NCBI RefSeq assembly: GCF_013347965.1
Contig: NZ_CP048810.1
Location: 2,418,001-2,482,000 of the forward strand
Reading direction: 5' to 3'
Source of the DNA: Pseudomonas bijieensis
GTDB taxonomy: Bacteria > Pseudomonadota > Gammaproteobacteria > Pseudomonadales > Pseudomonadaceae
Length of the DNA stretch: 64,000 nucleotides
Shown here: piece by piece, positions 1-8,284 of the stretch
Layout: each line of letters starts with the position of its first letter
How positions within the stretch are numbered: position 1 is the first letter of the stretch
Notes under the pieces: generated by a model
Database searches by the model: none
The model's input: only the letters and a program-made list of their open reading frames with translations
What the model was told of the DNA's origin: nothing
Made by a program: the position numbers and the translations under genes

Positions 1-992
1 CCGAAAACAGGTGTCTGGGAGTGCCCCAGATGCTGGTCGACCAACCTGCGTTGCACCACATTTGGCTGGCGAGCCGCGAGCCAATGGGCGTCGTGGCACT
101 TGATGGGACGGGCAGCATAGGCCAACGCGGCGGTCTGTGTTACCTCGATGAAGTAATCGAGCGAGGTCCAGAAGTTTTCCTGATGCTTCAACAGGCTTTG
201 ACGCAGAAGCGGTGCCGTCTGGCGAGCCGTCTCGATGGCCTGCGGTGTATTGCCCCACGCTACGCCATAACTATTGTTTTCATGATTGGACAACGGCCGG
301 GGGGCGTATTGACTGGGAATCACCACCGCAACGCAACCGCATAAGGCGGCTTCAGCAGCCAGGCCCGAAGGCTCCGAGCAATAGAAGAATTCGCACTGCT
401 GGAAAACTGCCGCCAGTTCCTCCCAGGAGCCCGGACTTCCCGGGGTGATTTCGATCGAGTCCGCCGCCAGCAGTGCCGGGTCGATGAGGGCCTTGCCCTG
501 TCGGCCCTGGTAATAACAGACTTTCCCCGGGATGCGTTGCGTGGGATCCACCGGCGGGCAGAAAATGCTGACATCGACGGCGGGCATGTACAGCACGCGG
601 TCTTGCGTCATGCCCGGTTGCAACAACTCTCGGGTATAGGAAAACAGGATGTCGTCTTTTTCGAACGGACTGATCGCCCGAAGAAAACCGGGTTGATTGA
701 GTAGGTAGCGCACAACCACATTGGCGCCCATTGGGTTGCCGTCCACCACCTCGGGATAGATGACGATCGGCTCCACCTTTTGCGCCTTGTGCAATGCCGT
801 CACGTCGTTGGTCAGGCGCGGCGTCATCAGTCGCGGGTTCAGGACCGCGGACGAAATATAGGCTTCATAACCCGAACGAACCAATGCATCGCACAGCATG
901 TGCAGAACACGAATACCCGCTGAGTTGCGCCGGTAATCCGGCGACATGATGTAGTAGGGACTCGGCCTCTCGGCAAACAATGAACGATGCAT
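1..992 (-). CDS. Glycosyltransferase-like protein, partial (C-terminus beyond window)
   Basis: An open frame of 330 codons starts at ATG 992 and runs off the left edge without a stop. AGGAG lies 7 nt before the ATG. The N-terminus (MHRSLF) leads into a segment with RNSAGIRVLHMLCDAL, like the start of GT-B glycosyltransferases that bind the acceptor near a small-residue turn. Further on, CSEPSGLAAEAALCGCVAVV (about residues 206-225) resembles the donor-site loop (E...GLA..EA...G.PV) of GT4-type enzymes. It is the last gene in view of the leftward glycosylation island, 150 bp after the LicD-like gene. I infer addition of a sugar to the surface or flagellar glycan. Exact family and acceptor are unknown. 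Confidence 0.82.
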   Translation of the reverse strand, partial: MHRSLFAERPSPYYIMSPDYRRNSAGIRVLHMLCDALVRSGYEAYISSAVLNPRLMTPRLTNDVTALHKAQKVEPIVIYPEVVDGNPMGANVVVRYLLNQPGFLRAISPFEKDDILFSYTRELLQPGMTQDRVLYMPAVDVSIFCPPVDPTQRIPGKVCYYQGRQGKALIDPALLAADSIEITPGSPGSWEELAAVFQQCEFFYCSEPSGLAAEAALCGCVAVVIPSQYAPRPLSNHENNSYGVAWGNTPQAIETARQTAPLLRQSLLKHQENFWTSLDYFIEVTQTAALAYAARPIKCHDAHWLAARQPNVVQRRLVDQHLGHSQTPVF

Positions 993-1142
993 CTAAGCGC
1001 TCCTGACTTCCTGGTACCACATCAAAACCAATGCAATTGTCCGGTCGCCTATCAGCAACGACACCTTCGACAATCTAATCCTGTCCAGCCTGAACATTTG
1101 CCGTGACGTCGGCAGGACCGATACGTCACTTCGCAGCGGTCA

Positions 1143-2063
1143 TCAGAGCTGTCTGATGGAGTTGTCGTAGTGCTCGAATACCACTTCTCCGGAGTGGTTG
1201 TAATCGGCAAACGACATGTCTTTTTTAGGCACACGCCATTCGCCATACACGAAGTCGAGATAGCCGAAAGCATCATTGGGCGCTTTCAACGACACGCCGA
1301 ATAATTGGAGGTCGTCGAAGCCTTCGAAATGCGCTTGCGGGCAAAACCATTCAGGCATGGCGCCAATCACTACCGCCGATCCATCACGCCGCACACGACG
1401 GGCAATGTCCGTCTCGAACGGGATGATCTGGTCGCCCCCTTCGGCGTTCTCGCAAGTAATCCTGATGGCAAAATCAAACCCATGGGTGGCGATCAGTTCA
1501 ACATTCCACACCACGCCGTCGCGTTGCGGCAGGCGGTGCTTATTGCTACGTACCAGCGCAACAAGGGCCTCGAATTGAGCATCGTTTACCGAGAAGTCAA
1601 TGTCGTCATCCCAAGGAATGAAATCACCTTCACGTAGCGCCCCCAACAACGTACCGAAGTCGAGGTAGAGGTCGATCCCGGCAGCGTCCGTCAGCGCGCC
1701 CAGCGTCACGACCAGCTCGCGGGCAACTGCCTTGGTTTGTGGGTGGGAGAACGGGTGCACATCGCGCATGCCCTTCATCTCACGCTTACCCGGAATGACG
1801 GTAGGTATGTCTCCCAAGCCCAGCGTTTCAAGCTGAGCCAGGATGCTTTGCGACCAGACGCTGGTGATGACGATCACTTCACACCCACTGGCGACGATCT
1901 GATCGGCAGCGATAACCGGATAACCAAAGAATGCCTGCCCCTGCTTTTGTGGGTCGTTATCCACGATCGCGAGAATGTCCAGGTCGCGGTTTTGTTCGAT
2001 AAACAGCCCCCCGCTCTTGCCTGCGCCGAACAGCACGAGTTTTTTGCCTTGCAGATCCTGCAT
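1143..2063 (-). CDS. LicD-type nucleotidyltransferase-fold transferase with N-terminal Rossmann-like domain
   Basis: This 306-residue protein has two parts. Residues 1-100 look like a Rossmann-type domain (LVLFGAGKSGG near the start). The rest is a LicD/fukutin-type domain with the signature GTLLGALREGDFIPWDDDID. LicD proteins transfer phosphorylcholine or other phospho-substituents to glycans, so a phosphoryl-substituent transferase acting on the island's glycan is a reasonable inference. I chose ATG 2063 because GGGGAAGG lies 4 nt upstream. In-frame starts at 2093 (ATG) and 2096 (TTG) lack a good ribosome binding site. It follows the methyltransferase gene by 38 bp in the same direction. 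The nature of the donated group cannot be told from sequence. Confidence 0.85.
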   Translation of the reverse strand: MQDLQGKKLVLFGAGKSGGLFIEQNRDLDILAIVDNDPQKQGQAFFGYPVIAADQIVASGCEVIVITSVWSQSILAQLETLGLGDIPTVIPGKREMKGMRDVHPFSHPQTKAVARELVVTLGALTDAAGIDLYLDFGTLLGALREGDFIPWDDDIDFSVNDAQFEALVALVRSNKHRLPQRDGVVWNVELIATHGFDFAIRITCENAEGGDQIIPFETDIARRVRRDGSAVVIGAMPEWFCPQAHFEGFDDLQLFGVSLKAPNDAFGYLDFVYGEWRVPKKDMSFADYNHSGEVVFEHYDNSIRQL

Positions 2064-2101
2064 GATGCCTTCCCCGGACGCGCCCATGCGCATCAACGAT
2101 T

Positions 2102-2734
2102 CTAATTTTTCGATGCGACGCAGCGGCCGACCTTGGCGTCTTCGTCACGAAATTTCGCCAGACCACGGCCCTCGATCTGGTAGGTCACGCGAAAGCCGGC
2201 ACGCTCGATGTTAGCCAGCATGTCCTGATGGTTCACATATCGCCGGTAGTGGTCGGTTCCGAAGGTTTTGTCCTGGTCGGCATCATCGATCGTGCGGTAT
2301 TCGAAAAACACCTGGCTCTCTGGCGGCAATAGCACGCTGAGCAAGTCCAGGAATGCATTGGCTTCGTTTTCATCGATTGCATGCAGGAAAAACCGCGCAT
2401 AGACAGCCACCTTGCGCTTGTTGACCAGGAACCCCTTGATCTCGTCCTTGGCCGCACCAGCGAGGCATTGCACATAGCGAGTGTGTTCATGGGCACTTCG
2501 GGAGCGACACAATTCGATCGCTTCTACGGAAGCATCGAGTCCTAGGAGATCGAACCCACAGGTCGCGAAGAACTCACTGTCGCGGCCATTGCCACAACCG
2601 AATTCAATCACACCGTCTATATCGGTCAACTCGTTGACGGCGAAGGCCGCGAATTGCGACGGATAAGCCGGCGCACCTTTTTTTCGGCTGCTGTAGAACG
2701 AATCCCAGTAGCTCGATGTTTCTGCTTGGCTCAT
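2102..2734 (-). CDS. Class I SAM-dependent methyltransferase
   Basis: This 210-residue protein carries a clear SAM-binding motif I (VIEFGCGNGRDSEFF, about residues 42-56), followed by GLDAS, the acidic end of strand 2. This is the layout of small class I methyltransferases. Its ATG overlaps the stop of the upstream FkbM gene as ATGA, so the two are probably translationally coupled. It is one of three methyltransferases in a row here, which points to a glycan carrying several methyl groups. The position methylated (O, N or C) is not evident. Assignment to the superfamily is firm; the substrate is inferred from context only. Confidence 0.88.
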   Translation of the reverse strand: MSQAETSSYWDSFYSSRKKGAPAYPSQFAAFAVNELTDIDGVIEFGCGNGRDSEFFATCGFDLLGLDASVEAIELCRSRSAHEHTRYVQCLAGAAKDEIKGFLVNKRKVAVYARFFLHAIDENEANAFLDLLSVLLPPESQVFFEYRTIDDADQDKTFGTDHYRRYVNHQDMLANIERAGFRVTYQIEGRGLAKFRDEDAKVGRCVASKN

Positions 2735-3795
2735 GGTGTGACCTCAAGGCTGTTCACGGCGTACAACACGGTGTCGAAGCTGCTATGGGCATGGCAGCGC
2801 AGGTAGTAGCGGTATGGCAGGCCATAACCTTGCAACTGCTCGAAGATGCTCCATAGATGCTCTGCCCGGTGATAGACGCTGATGGCCAGGTTCGGCCTGT
2901 ATTGACTCAGCATGTTCCTGGCACCTTCCAACGCCGCAGGCTCTTCACCTTCGATGTCCATTTTGATCAGGTTCGGGGCGAAGCCTGGCAAGGCATCATC
3001 CAGGCGCACGCATGTCACCGTGTCCCCTCCCGACTCGACGAGATGACCGCCTGCGCCCAGCGCGCCATCGAATCCTATTCGCCGGTTGCCGTCGGAAACG
3101 CCACAAGGGAAATTCACCGCGTGTAGATCACTCAGGGTGGGGACAAGTACGGCATAGTTCTCGAGGTTGGGTTCAAATGTGGCTACGGCTTCGAACGCCA
3201 GTCCTGCAGCGCGCATCTCCTGAACGGTGTCTCCCGTATAGGCACCGCAGTCGACAAAACGCAGCGGCTGCGGCCAAGTAGGCAGGTCTTCAGGAAAATA
3301 CTGTCGGGGCGAAGGAGCGGGCAACCGCGAATAATCACCCGAAATCCGAAAATCAACGATGCGATCCAGCAGCTCCCGACTGATTTCATCGGCAAGGTTC
3401 TCGCGCAAATGGGCGATCCGATCAGCATTGGCCTCGTAGTAACGCGGGTCCACCAACCAGTAACGAAATGGCTGCCCTTCGGGAAAATGACGAACGAATT
3501 CGACAAGGCTGACAACATAGCCATAACCCAATTGCTGCAACTGGGTCACGACTTCGCCGACATCCACATAATTGTTGAACAGCCCAATGACCACGCAAGC
3601 AGTTGCCGGATCATGGCGGGTCGCCCAGTCTTGGGCACTGGCGACAGAAATGCCATCTACCTGGTTCAGGGACGTATCACGGTCCAAAAAGGCGCTGACC
3701 CTGATGTCTTGATCCGCCAGGTAAGCCTGGACCCGCTGGCCGGCTAACCGTGCACCGTAGACCAGCACATGATCGAAGCGCTGGCCCTCAAACAT
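2731..3795 (-). CDS. FkbM-family methyltransferase with N-terminal Rossmann-like domain
   Basis: The C-terminal two thirds of this 354-residue protein form an FkbM methyltransferase domain. RFVDCGAYTGDTVQEM is the SAM motif I, and LIKMDIEGEEPAALEGA is the hallmark acidic motif of the family. The first ~115 residues form a separate nucleotide-binding-like domain (HVLVYGARLAGQRV), similar in pattern to the N-terminus of the nearby LicD-like protein. FkbM enzymes O-methylate sugars and polyketides; here a sugar of the island glycan is the likely target. The ATG at 3795 overlaps the preceding gene by 8 nt, and the stop overlaps the next start by 4 nt, so it belongs to one operon. Confidence 0.9.
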   Translation of the reverse strand: MFEGQRFDHVLVYGARLAGQRVQAYLADQDIRVSAFLDRDTSLNQVDGISVASAQDWATRHDPATACVVIGLFNNYVDVGEVVTQLQQLGYGYVVSLVEFVRHFPEGQPFRYWLVDPRYYEANADRIAHLRENLADEISRELLDRIVDFRISGDYSRLPAPSPRQYFPEDLPTWPQPLRFVDCGAYTGDTVQEMRAAGLAFEAVATFEPNLENYAVLVPTLSDLHAVNFPCGVSDGNRRIGFDGALGAGGHLVESGGDTVTCVRLDDALPGFAPNLIKMDIEGEEPAALEGARNMLSQYRPNLAISVYHRAEHLWSIFEQLQGYGLPYRYYLRCHAHSSFDTVLYAVNSLEVTP

Positions 3796-4549
3796 TCTGG
3801 TCTCCCGAGGCCACCCGTATCAATACGGCGTGACCATTGAGGTTGTGCACAAAACGGAAGTCCCGGTTGTCCACCATGAACTCGTTGACCAGTCGGGTCA
3901 CACCTTCGCAACCATAAAAACCATAATCGTCAAACACCACCACGGCGCCTATCGCCAAGCGTGGCAACGCCCAATGCAAGACACTGCGGGCCGACTCGTA
4001 AACATCCACGTCGATGTGCAACAGCGCCAGTCGCTGGCCGACGTGCTCTGCATTATGCTCGGGGAACATGCCCTGGAGTATGTGCACGCTGTCGACTACG
4101 CCACAGCGCTCAGCCAACGCCTGGACTCGCTGGATATCGGTGTCGCTGTGCTCACCGCCGCTGTAGCCGGTATCCAGATGGCTGGCTTTCACCACACCAG
4201 TGAACGTATCGGCCAAAAACACTGTGCGTCCAGATCGTTGACTTGCCAGTGCCAACAAGCAGCCTGAACCACCGCGCCAGACCCCCACTTCCAGAAAGTC
4301 GCCTTCCAGGTCATCCAGTTGCCGAGCCAGGGACCAGAGTTCGAACAGCCGGTATTTATCCACCAGCGTGTTGCGCTCGACCAGGCCCAGGGCCTGCTCG
4401 AATGATGGGTCCTGGCACCACGGCGCATAGCTCGAATACGGCAACAACCGCTCATGACGAATTTCAGGTGACTTGGCATGCGCCCAGGAAACCGTACCGC
4501 GCAGATAGCGGTAGCTGAGACCGGTCAATTTTTTCTTCAGCCAGGCCAT
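3788..4549 (-). CDS. TylF/MycF-family O-methyltransferase
   Basis: This 253-residue protein matches the macrocin O-methyltransferase (TylF) family. GDFLEVGVWRGGSG (about residues 83-96) is the SAM site, HIDVDVYESA supplies the acidic metal and substrate residues, and VVVFDDYG follows. Family members methylate sugar hydroxyls in a metal-dependent reaction. I start it at ATG 4549, one base after the TPP enzyme stop. An upstream in-frame extension would read back through the end of that gene and is unlikely. It lies in the middle of the leftward sugar operon, so the substrate is probably a deoxysugar of the island glycan. Confidence 0.9.
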   Translation of the reverse strand: MAWLKKKLTGLSYRYLRGTVSWAHAKSPEIRHERLLPYSSYAPWCQDPSFEQALGLVERNTLVDKYRLFELWSLARQLDDLEGDFLEVGVWRGGSGCLLALASQRSGRTVFLADTFTGVVKASHLDTGYSGGEHSDTDIQRVQALAERCGVVDSVHILQGMFPEHNAEHVGQRLALLHIDVDVYESARSVLHWALPRLAIGAVVVFDDYGFYGCEGVTRLVNEFMVDNRDFRFVHNLNGHAVLIRVASGDQNV

Positions 4550-4550
4550 T

Positions 4551-6350
4551 TCAGTTGCGCTCCGAAATCGCCATCTGCGCATTGAATTCGTCGCGTGGCA
4601 GGAATGGGTAAAGGTCTTCCAGCGCACCGGTTTCCGGCTTGCCCTGTTCGTTGATACGGGTCATCACGCGCGGCACCCGCGCCTCTTCGACCTGGACCAG
4701 TACCTCGCAGATCACCGGACCACTGCGCGCGAGTACGTCACTCAGCGCGGCGTCCAGCCCCTCGTGGGCGTCGATGCGTGCATAGCCCACGCCATAGGCG
4801 GCGGACAATTGCTGCAGGTCGGGCAGTTTCAGGCCGCTGGTGTCATCGGCGCCGACCAGGAGTTTGAAGTGCATGTTCTGCGACGTACGGATGGAGGCGT
4901 AGCCCTGGTTGTTGATCACGAAACACTTGATCGGCAGGTTCTGCGCGGCCAGCGTTGCCAGTTCCTGAATATTGAGCTGCACGCCGCCATCGCCCTCCAC
5001 ACAGATCGTCTGCTTGCGACCCGAGGCAAGACACGCACCGATAGCCGACGGCACGCCAAAGCCCATCGAGCCGGTGCCGCGGTTGTGGAAGCAGCGCTGA
5101 TCCTTCTTCAAGCGCAGATTGAGCAGGAACAGTTCCGAGGCGAAACCGGAACTGCCCGGGGCGATCACATCGCCTTCGCTCAGCAGGTCCGACAGGCGAT
5201 CGGTGAAGTGATACATGCTCACGCCTTCGTTGTCGTCGGCGTGCTCAGGTTGCAGCAAGGGATACCGCTCGCGCCAGGCCGCGATCTGCGAGCGCCAGGC
5301 GGAATAATCCGGCAGTGCGGCGGCCTTGATGCCCGCCACGAGCCCTTCGATGAACGGCTTGACGTCAGCCACGACTTTGACTTCAACCGGCATCTGCAGC
5401 TTGGCGATTTCCGCCGGGTCGATATCGACCACGACCTTCTTGGCATAGGGTGCGAAATGCGCGTGGTTATAGGCAGTGAGCGCCATGTCCAGGCGCGAGC
5501 CCAACACAATCAACAGGTCGCAATTCTGCAGGGTGAAGTTCGCCCAGCGCGGCGCGATCGAGCCAGGACGACCGCCGAAGAGTGGATGATCATCCTCGAT
5601 CAAGTCCATGGACAGCCACGTCGGCATGACGGGGACGCCCGCACTCTCGATCAATGCATTGAAAGCCTCGACAGCACCGGCCATGCGAATACCGCTACCG
5701 GCAATGATGCCCGGACGTTTGGCGGTCTTGAGCAACTCAAGCGTACGGCTCACCGACTCGCTGACATCGATGGCTGCGGCAACCGGCGGCAATTTGGCAC
5801 GGCGTAATTGATCAGGATCGATCTGGACCGCTTGTACATCCAGCGGTACGTCGAGCCAGACCGGACCACGACGGCCAGTCAGCGCAGCATGTTCGAGCTC
5901 ATCGAACACTTCAGCGACCGCCAGTGGGTCGGTCAAGGTCACCGCGCCCTTGGTAATCGAGGAAACGATGGAGACGATGTCGGCCTCCTGCACGCCCAAC
6001 ATGCGCAAACCGGTGCCGGCCTTCAAGTCGGCGGTCTTGACTTGGCCGGAGATAAAAAATACCGGCGTGGAGTCGAGCCAGGCACCCAGGGTCGCCGTGA
6101 CCGCGTTGGTGGTGCCCGGACCGCATGTGGTCATGCAGGCGCTCGGCCCCCCGGTCAGCTTGCCCGCCGCTTCGGCTGCGATGCCGGCCGCCTGTTCATG
6201 CAGGCAGAGGATCGGCTCCAGGTCGGGATGACGTCCCAGGGCATCGTTCAAATGCATGGCGCCGCCACCTGGCAGGAAATACACCTGTTTGATGCCCAGT
6301 CCCGCCAGTCGATTCATGATGTAGTCAGCTACACGCATTTTGGTACTCAT
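4551..6350 (-). CDS. Thiamine diphosphate-dependent enzyme, acetolactate-synthase-like (possibly YerE-like)
   Basis: This 599-residue protein is a full-length three-domain TPP enzyme of the acetolactate synthase class. The catalytic glutamate is present at about residue 52 (CLHEQAAG). The cofactor motif GDGG...NNQGYASIR lies near residues 445-480, and a central domain at about 190-330 could bind FAD. It is too long and too embedded in a sugar operon to be the housekeeping IlvB/IlvI, and no small regulatory subunit gene is adjacent. In Yersinia, YerE is a related TPP flavoenzyme that attaches a two-carbon unit to C4 of a CDP-3,6-dideoxy-4-ketohexose. The RfbF/G/H genes nearby make a similar role attractive, but this is inference. 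The start at 6350 has GAGG 9 nt upstream. Confidence 0.9.
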   Translation of the reverse strand: MSTKMRVADYIMNRLAGLGIKQVYFLPGGGAMHLNDALGRHPDLEPILCLHEQAAGIAAEAAGKLTGGPSACMTTCGPGTTNAVTATLGAWLDSTPVFFISGQVKTADLKAGTGLRMLGVQEADIVSIVSSITKGAVTLTDPLAVAEVFDELEHAALTGRRGPVWLDVPLDVQAVQIDPDQLRRAKLPPVAAAIDVSESVSRTLELLKTAKRPGIIAGSGIRMAGAVEAFNALIESAGVPVMPTWLSMDLIEDDHPLFGGRPGSIAPRWANFTLQNCDLLIVLGSRLDMALTAYNHAHFAPYAKKVVVDIDPAEIAKLQMPVEVKVVADVKPFIEGLVAGIKAAALPDYSAWRSQIAAWRERYPLLQPEHADDNEGVSMYHFTDRLSDLLSEGDVIAPGSSGFASELFLLNLRLKKDQRCFHNRGTGSMGFGVPSAIGACLASGRKQTICVEGDGGVQLNIQELATLAAQNLPIKCFVINNQGYASIRTSQNMHFKLLVGADDTSGLKLPDLQQLSAAYGVGYARIDAHEGLDAALSDVLARSGPVICEVLVQVEEARVPRVMTRINEQGKPETGALEDLYPFLPRDEFNAQMAISERN

Positions 6351-6382
6351 CGTTCAAAACCTCAGTTCGCCGAGCGCTCGGC

Positions 6383-8284
6383 TCAATTCAATTTGTTCAG
6401 GAATTCAAGCGCCGACCAGAATCCGGCACCGTGATCCTTGTGGCCTTGCCACACTTCGGGAATGAAACTCACCTGTGGATAATCCTTGAGCTGCGCCCAA
6501 GTGGCCGGCCAGTCCACGTCTCCGGTGCCCATCAGGACACCTTCGCCGTTACTGCCCTTGGCATCCGCCACATGCAGGTGCGCCGAATGCGGCAGCAACA
6601 GGGCCAGCGCCGCCTGGAAGTCCAGGCCGAAATGGAAACAGGCCATTTGCAAATGCGAGAGATCCAGGCACAGGCGCATGTTCATGGCCTTTGCCTGCTC
6701 GGCCAGCTCCTGCGGCATCATGAAAATGTTCTGGTGGCGTTGCCCGCCGAAGTGCCACGGGAACGGCGCCATGTTCTGCGGGATCAGTTCGGTACGGCCA
6801 AAATCGATCTGGGCGCAGGACTCGCGAAAGCGTCGATACAGCTCGGCCCGATGACTGACCGGGAAGGGTTCGTCAGCCGAGAAGCCGCCGACGTTCGCTA
6901 CGATCAACAACGAATCGGCGTTGGGGAAAAACTCGGCGATCTGCAAAGTCGCATCCACCACCCGTTGCAGGTTGGCAATGGAGCGCTGGCGGTATTCCAG
7001 GTCATCGGCCACCAGATCCAGCAGTTCGCTGTTTTCGAACAGCTCGGGCGCATGGACCACCAGGCGCGAGCATTCCACGGTCCGCAGGTATGCGTGTGGC
7101 TCCACACCGAGGTCGCGGTAGGACAGATGGAATTCGAACAGGTCGGGCTTGATCCACTGGTCGTATTGCAGGAAGTCGTGATAACGAACCGGCACGCCCC
7201 AGAGAATCGGCATGGCGTATTCGCGACGGATCACTTGCTGGGCGACCAGATCGCTGTCGAACAGGAAATCGCCCTGGGCAACGGCCCGTCCGGCTTGCTT
7301 GCCCAGCAGGTCGGCCAGTCGATACGGCGGCAGACCCTGGCCCGGACTGGCGACGCGCAGCATGTCCTGGGTGAACGTTTCGCCAGGCTCGATGGCGCGG
7401 GCGGCGATCACGCTTTTGCCGAGGTTTTCGCGGTTGAGCAATTCGCCCTGGCTGGCGTGGCGTCCCGGACCGGCCCACGGCAACGCTTTCTCGACCTGAC
7501 GGATGCCTTCGACCAGTTGGCGGAACTCTTCCGGTTCCAGGCTGGCGAGGTGGTCCGGGCCTTCCATGCCGCGATCAAGGGTGATGTGGCGCTCGATTAG
7601 CTTGGCGCCCAGCGCCACGGCGGCGATGCTGATGGCAGTGCCACGTTCATGACCGGAGTAACCGATCAGGCCGTGCAGCTCACGAAGGCGTGCCAGGTAA
7701 CCGAGCTGGATATCGGTTTCCGGTGCCGGGTAGGTGCTGTTGCAATGCAGCAATGCGAACGGTACGCCCAAGCCGTTCAACTGCTCGATGGCGCGCTCGA
7801 TCTCATGCTCCAGGGACATGCCGGTCGACAGGATCAACGGCTTGCCCAGAGACGCGGCCTTGGCGATCAGATAAGGGTTGCAGAGATCGGCGGAGGCGAT
7901 TTTCAGCGCTGGCACGTCGAAACCGGCCAGCACGTCCACACTCGGCTCGTCCCAAGGGGTGCAGATATAACTGATGCCCTTTTGCGCGCAATAGTCGCGA
8001 ATCAGCCGATGTTCATCCACGCTCAGTTCGACTTTATCCAACAAGTCTTGAATGTATTCCACACCCAAGTCTTCAGCGCGCGAGCCATCGGCCTTGCGCC
8101 GGTACAGGGCTTCGCGGTTGCGCAGCTGGAACTTCACGCAGTCGGCGCCCGCGTCGATGGAGGCGTCCACCAGTTGCCGGGCCAGCTCCACCGAGCCGTT
8201 ATGGTTGTTGCCCACTTCCGCGATGACAAAAGTGTGGTCCTCACCAATGGTGATCCCATCGATGCTGAATATCTGCTTGCTCAT
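6383..8284 (-). CDS. NeuB-like (N-acetylneuraminate synthase family) enzyme fused to a C-terminal TIM-barrel isomerase-like domain
   Basis: The 633 residues hold three domains. Residues 1-285 are a NeuB-family synthase barrel, with VGNNHNGS near the N-terminus, KIASADLCN, and YSGHERGTAISIAAVALGAK then IERHITLDR. Residues 290-350 are a SAF/antifreeze-like domain, and residues 355-633 a second barrel of the xylose isomerase/endonuclease IV type (CLDLSHLQMACFHF, HLHVADAKGSNGEG). Ordinary NeuB proteins are about 340 residues, so the C-terminal barrel is an added enzyme. NeuB enzymes condense phosphoenolpyruvate with an aldose to give a ulosonic acid. The second barrel may isomerise or epimerise a substrate or product. 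Its ATG overlaps the kinase stop (ATGA). No CMP-sugar synthetase is visible, which is odd for a nonulosonic acid route. Confidence 0.9.
   Translation of the reverse strand: MSKQIFSIDGITIGEDHTFVIAEVGNNHNGSVELARQLVDASIDAGADCVKFQLRNREALYRRKADGSRAEDLGVEYIQDLLDKVELSVDEHRLIRDYCAQKGISYICTPWDEPSVDVLAGFDVPALKIASADLCNPYLIAKAASLGKPLILSTGMSLEHEIERAIEQLNGLGVPFALLHCNSTYPAPETDIQLGYLARLRELHGLIGYSGHERGTAISIAAVALGAKLIERHITLDRGMEGPDHLASLEPEEFRQLVEGIRQVEKALPWAGPGRHASQGELLNRENLGKSVIAARAIEPGETFTQDMLRVASPGQGLPPYRLADLLGKQAGRAVAQGDFLFDSDLVAQQVIRREYAMPILWGVPVRYHDFLQYDQWIKPDLFEFHLSYRDLGVEPHAYLRTVECSRLVVHAPELFENSELLDLVADDLEYRQRSIANLQRVVDATLQIAEFFPNADSLLIVANVGGFSADEPFPVSHRAELYRRFRESCAQIDFGRTELIPQNMAPFPWHFGGQRHQNIFMMPQELAEQAKAMNMRLCLDLSHLQMACFHFGLDFQAALALLLPHSAHLHVADAKGSNGEGVLMGTGDVDWPATWAQLKDYPQVSFIPEVWQGHKDHGAGFWSALEFLNKLN

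Noticed and set aside
4550..4627. 26-codon N-terminal extension of the TylF-type protein
   Set aside because: It lies inside the TPP enzyme gene and the internal ATG 4549 gives the family start.
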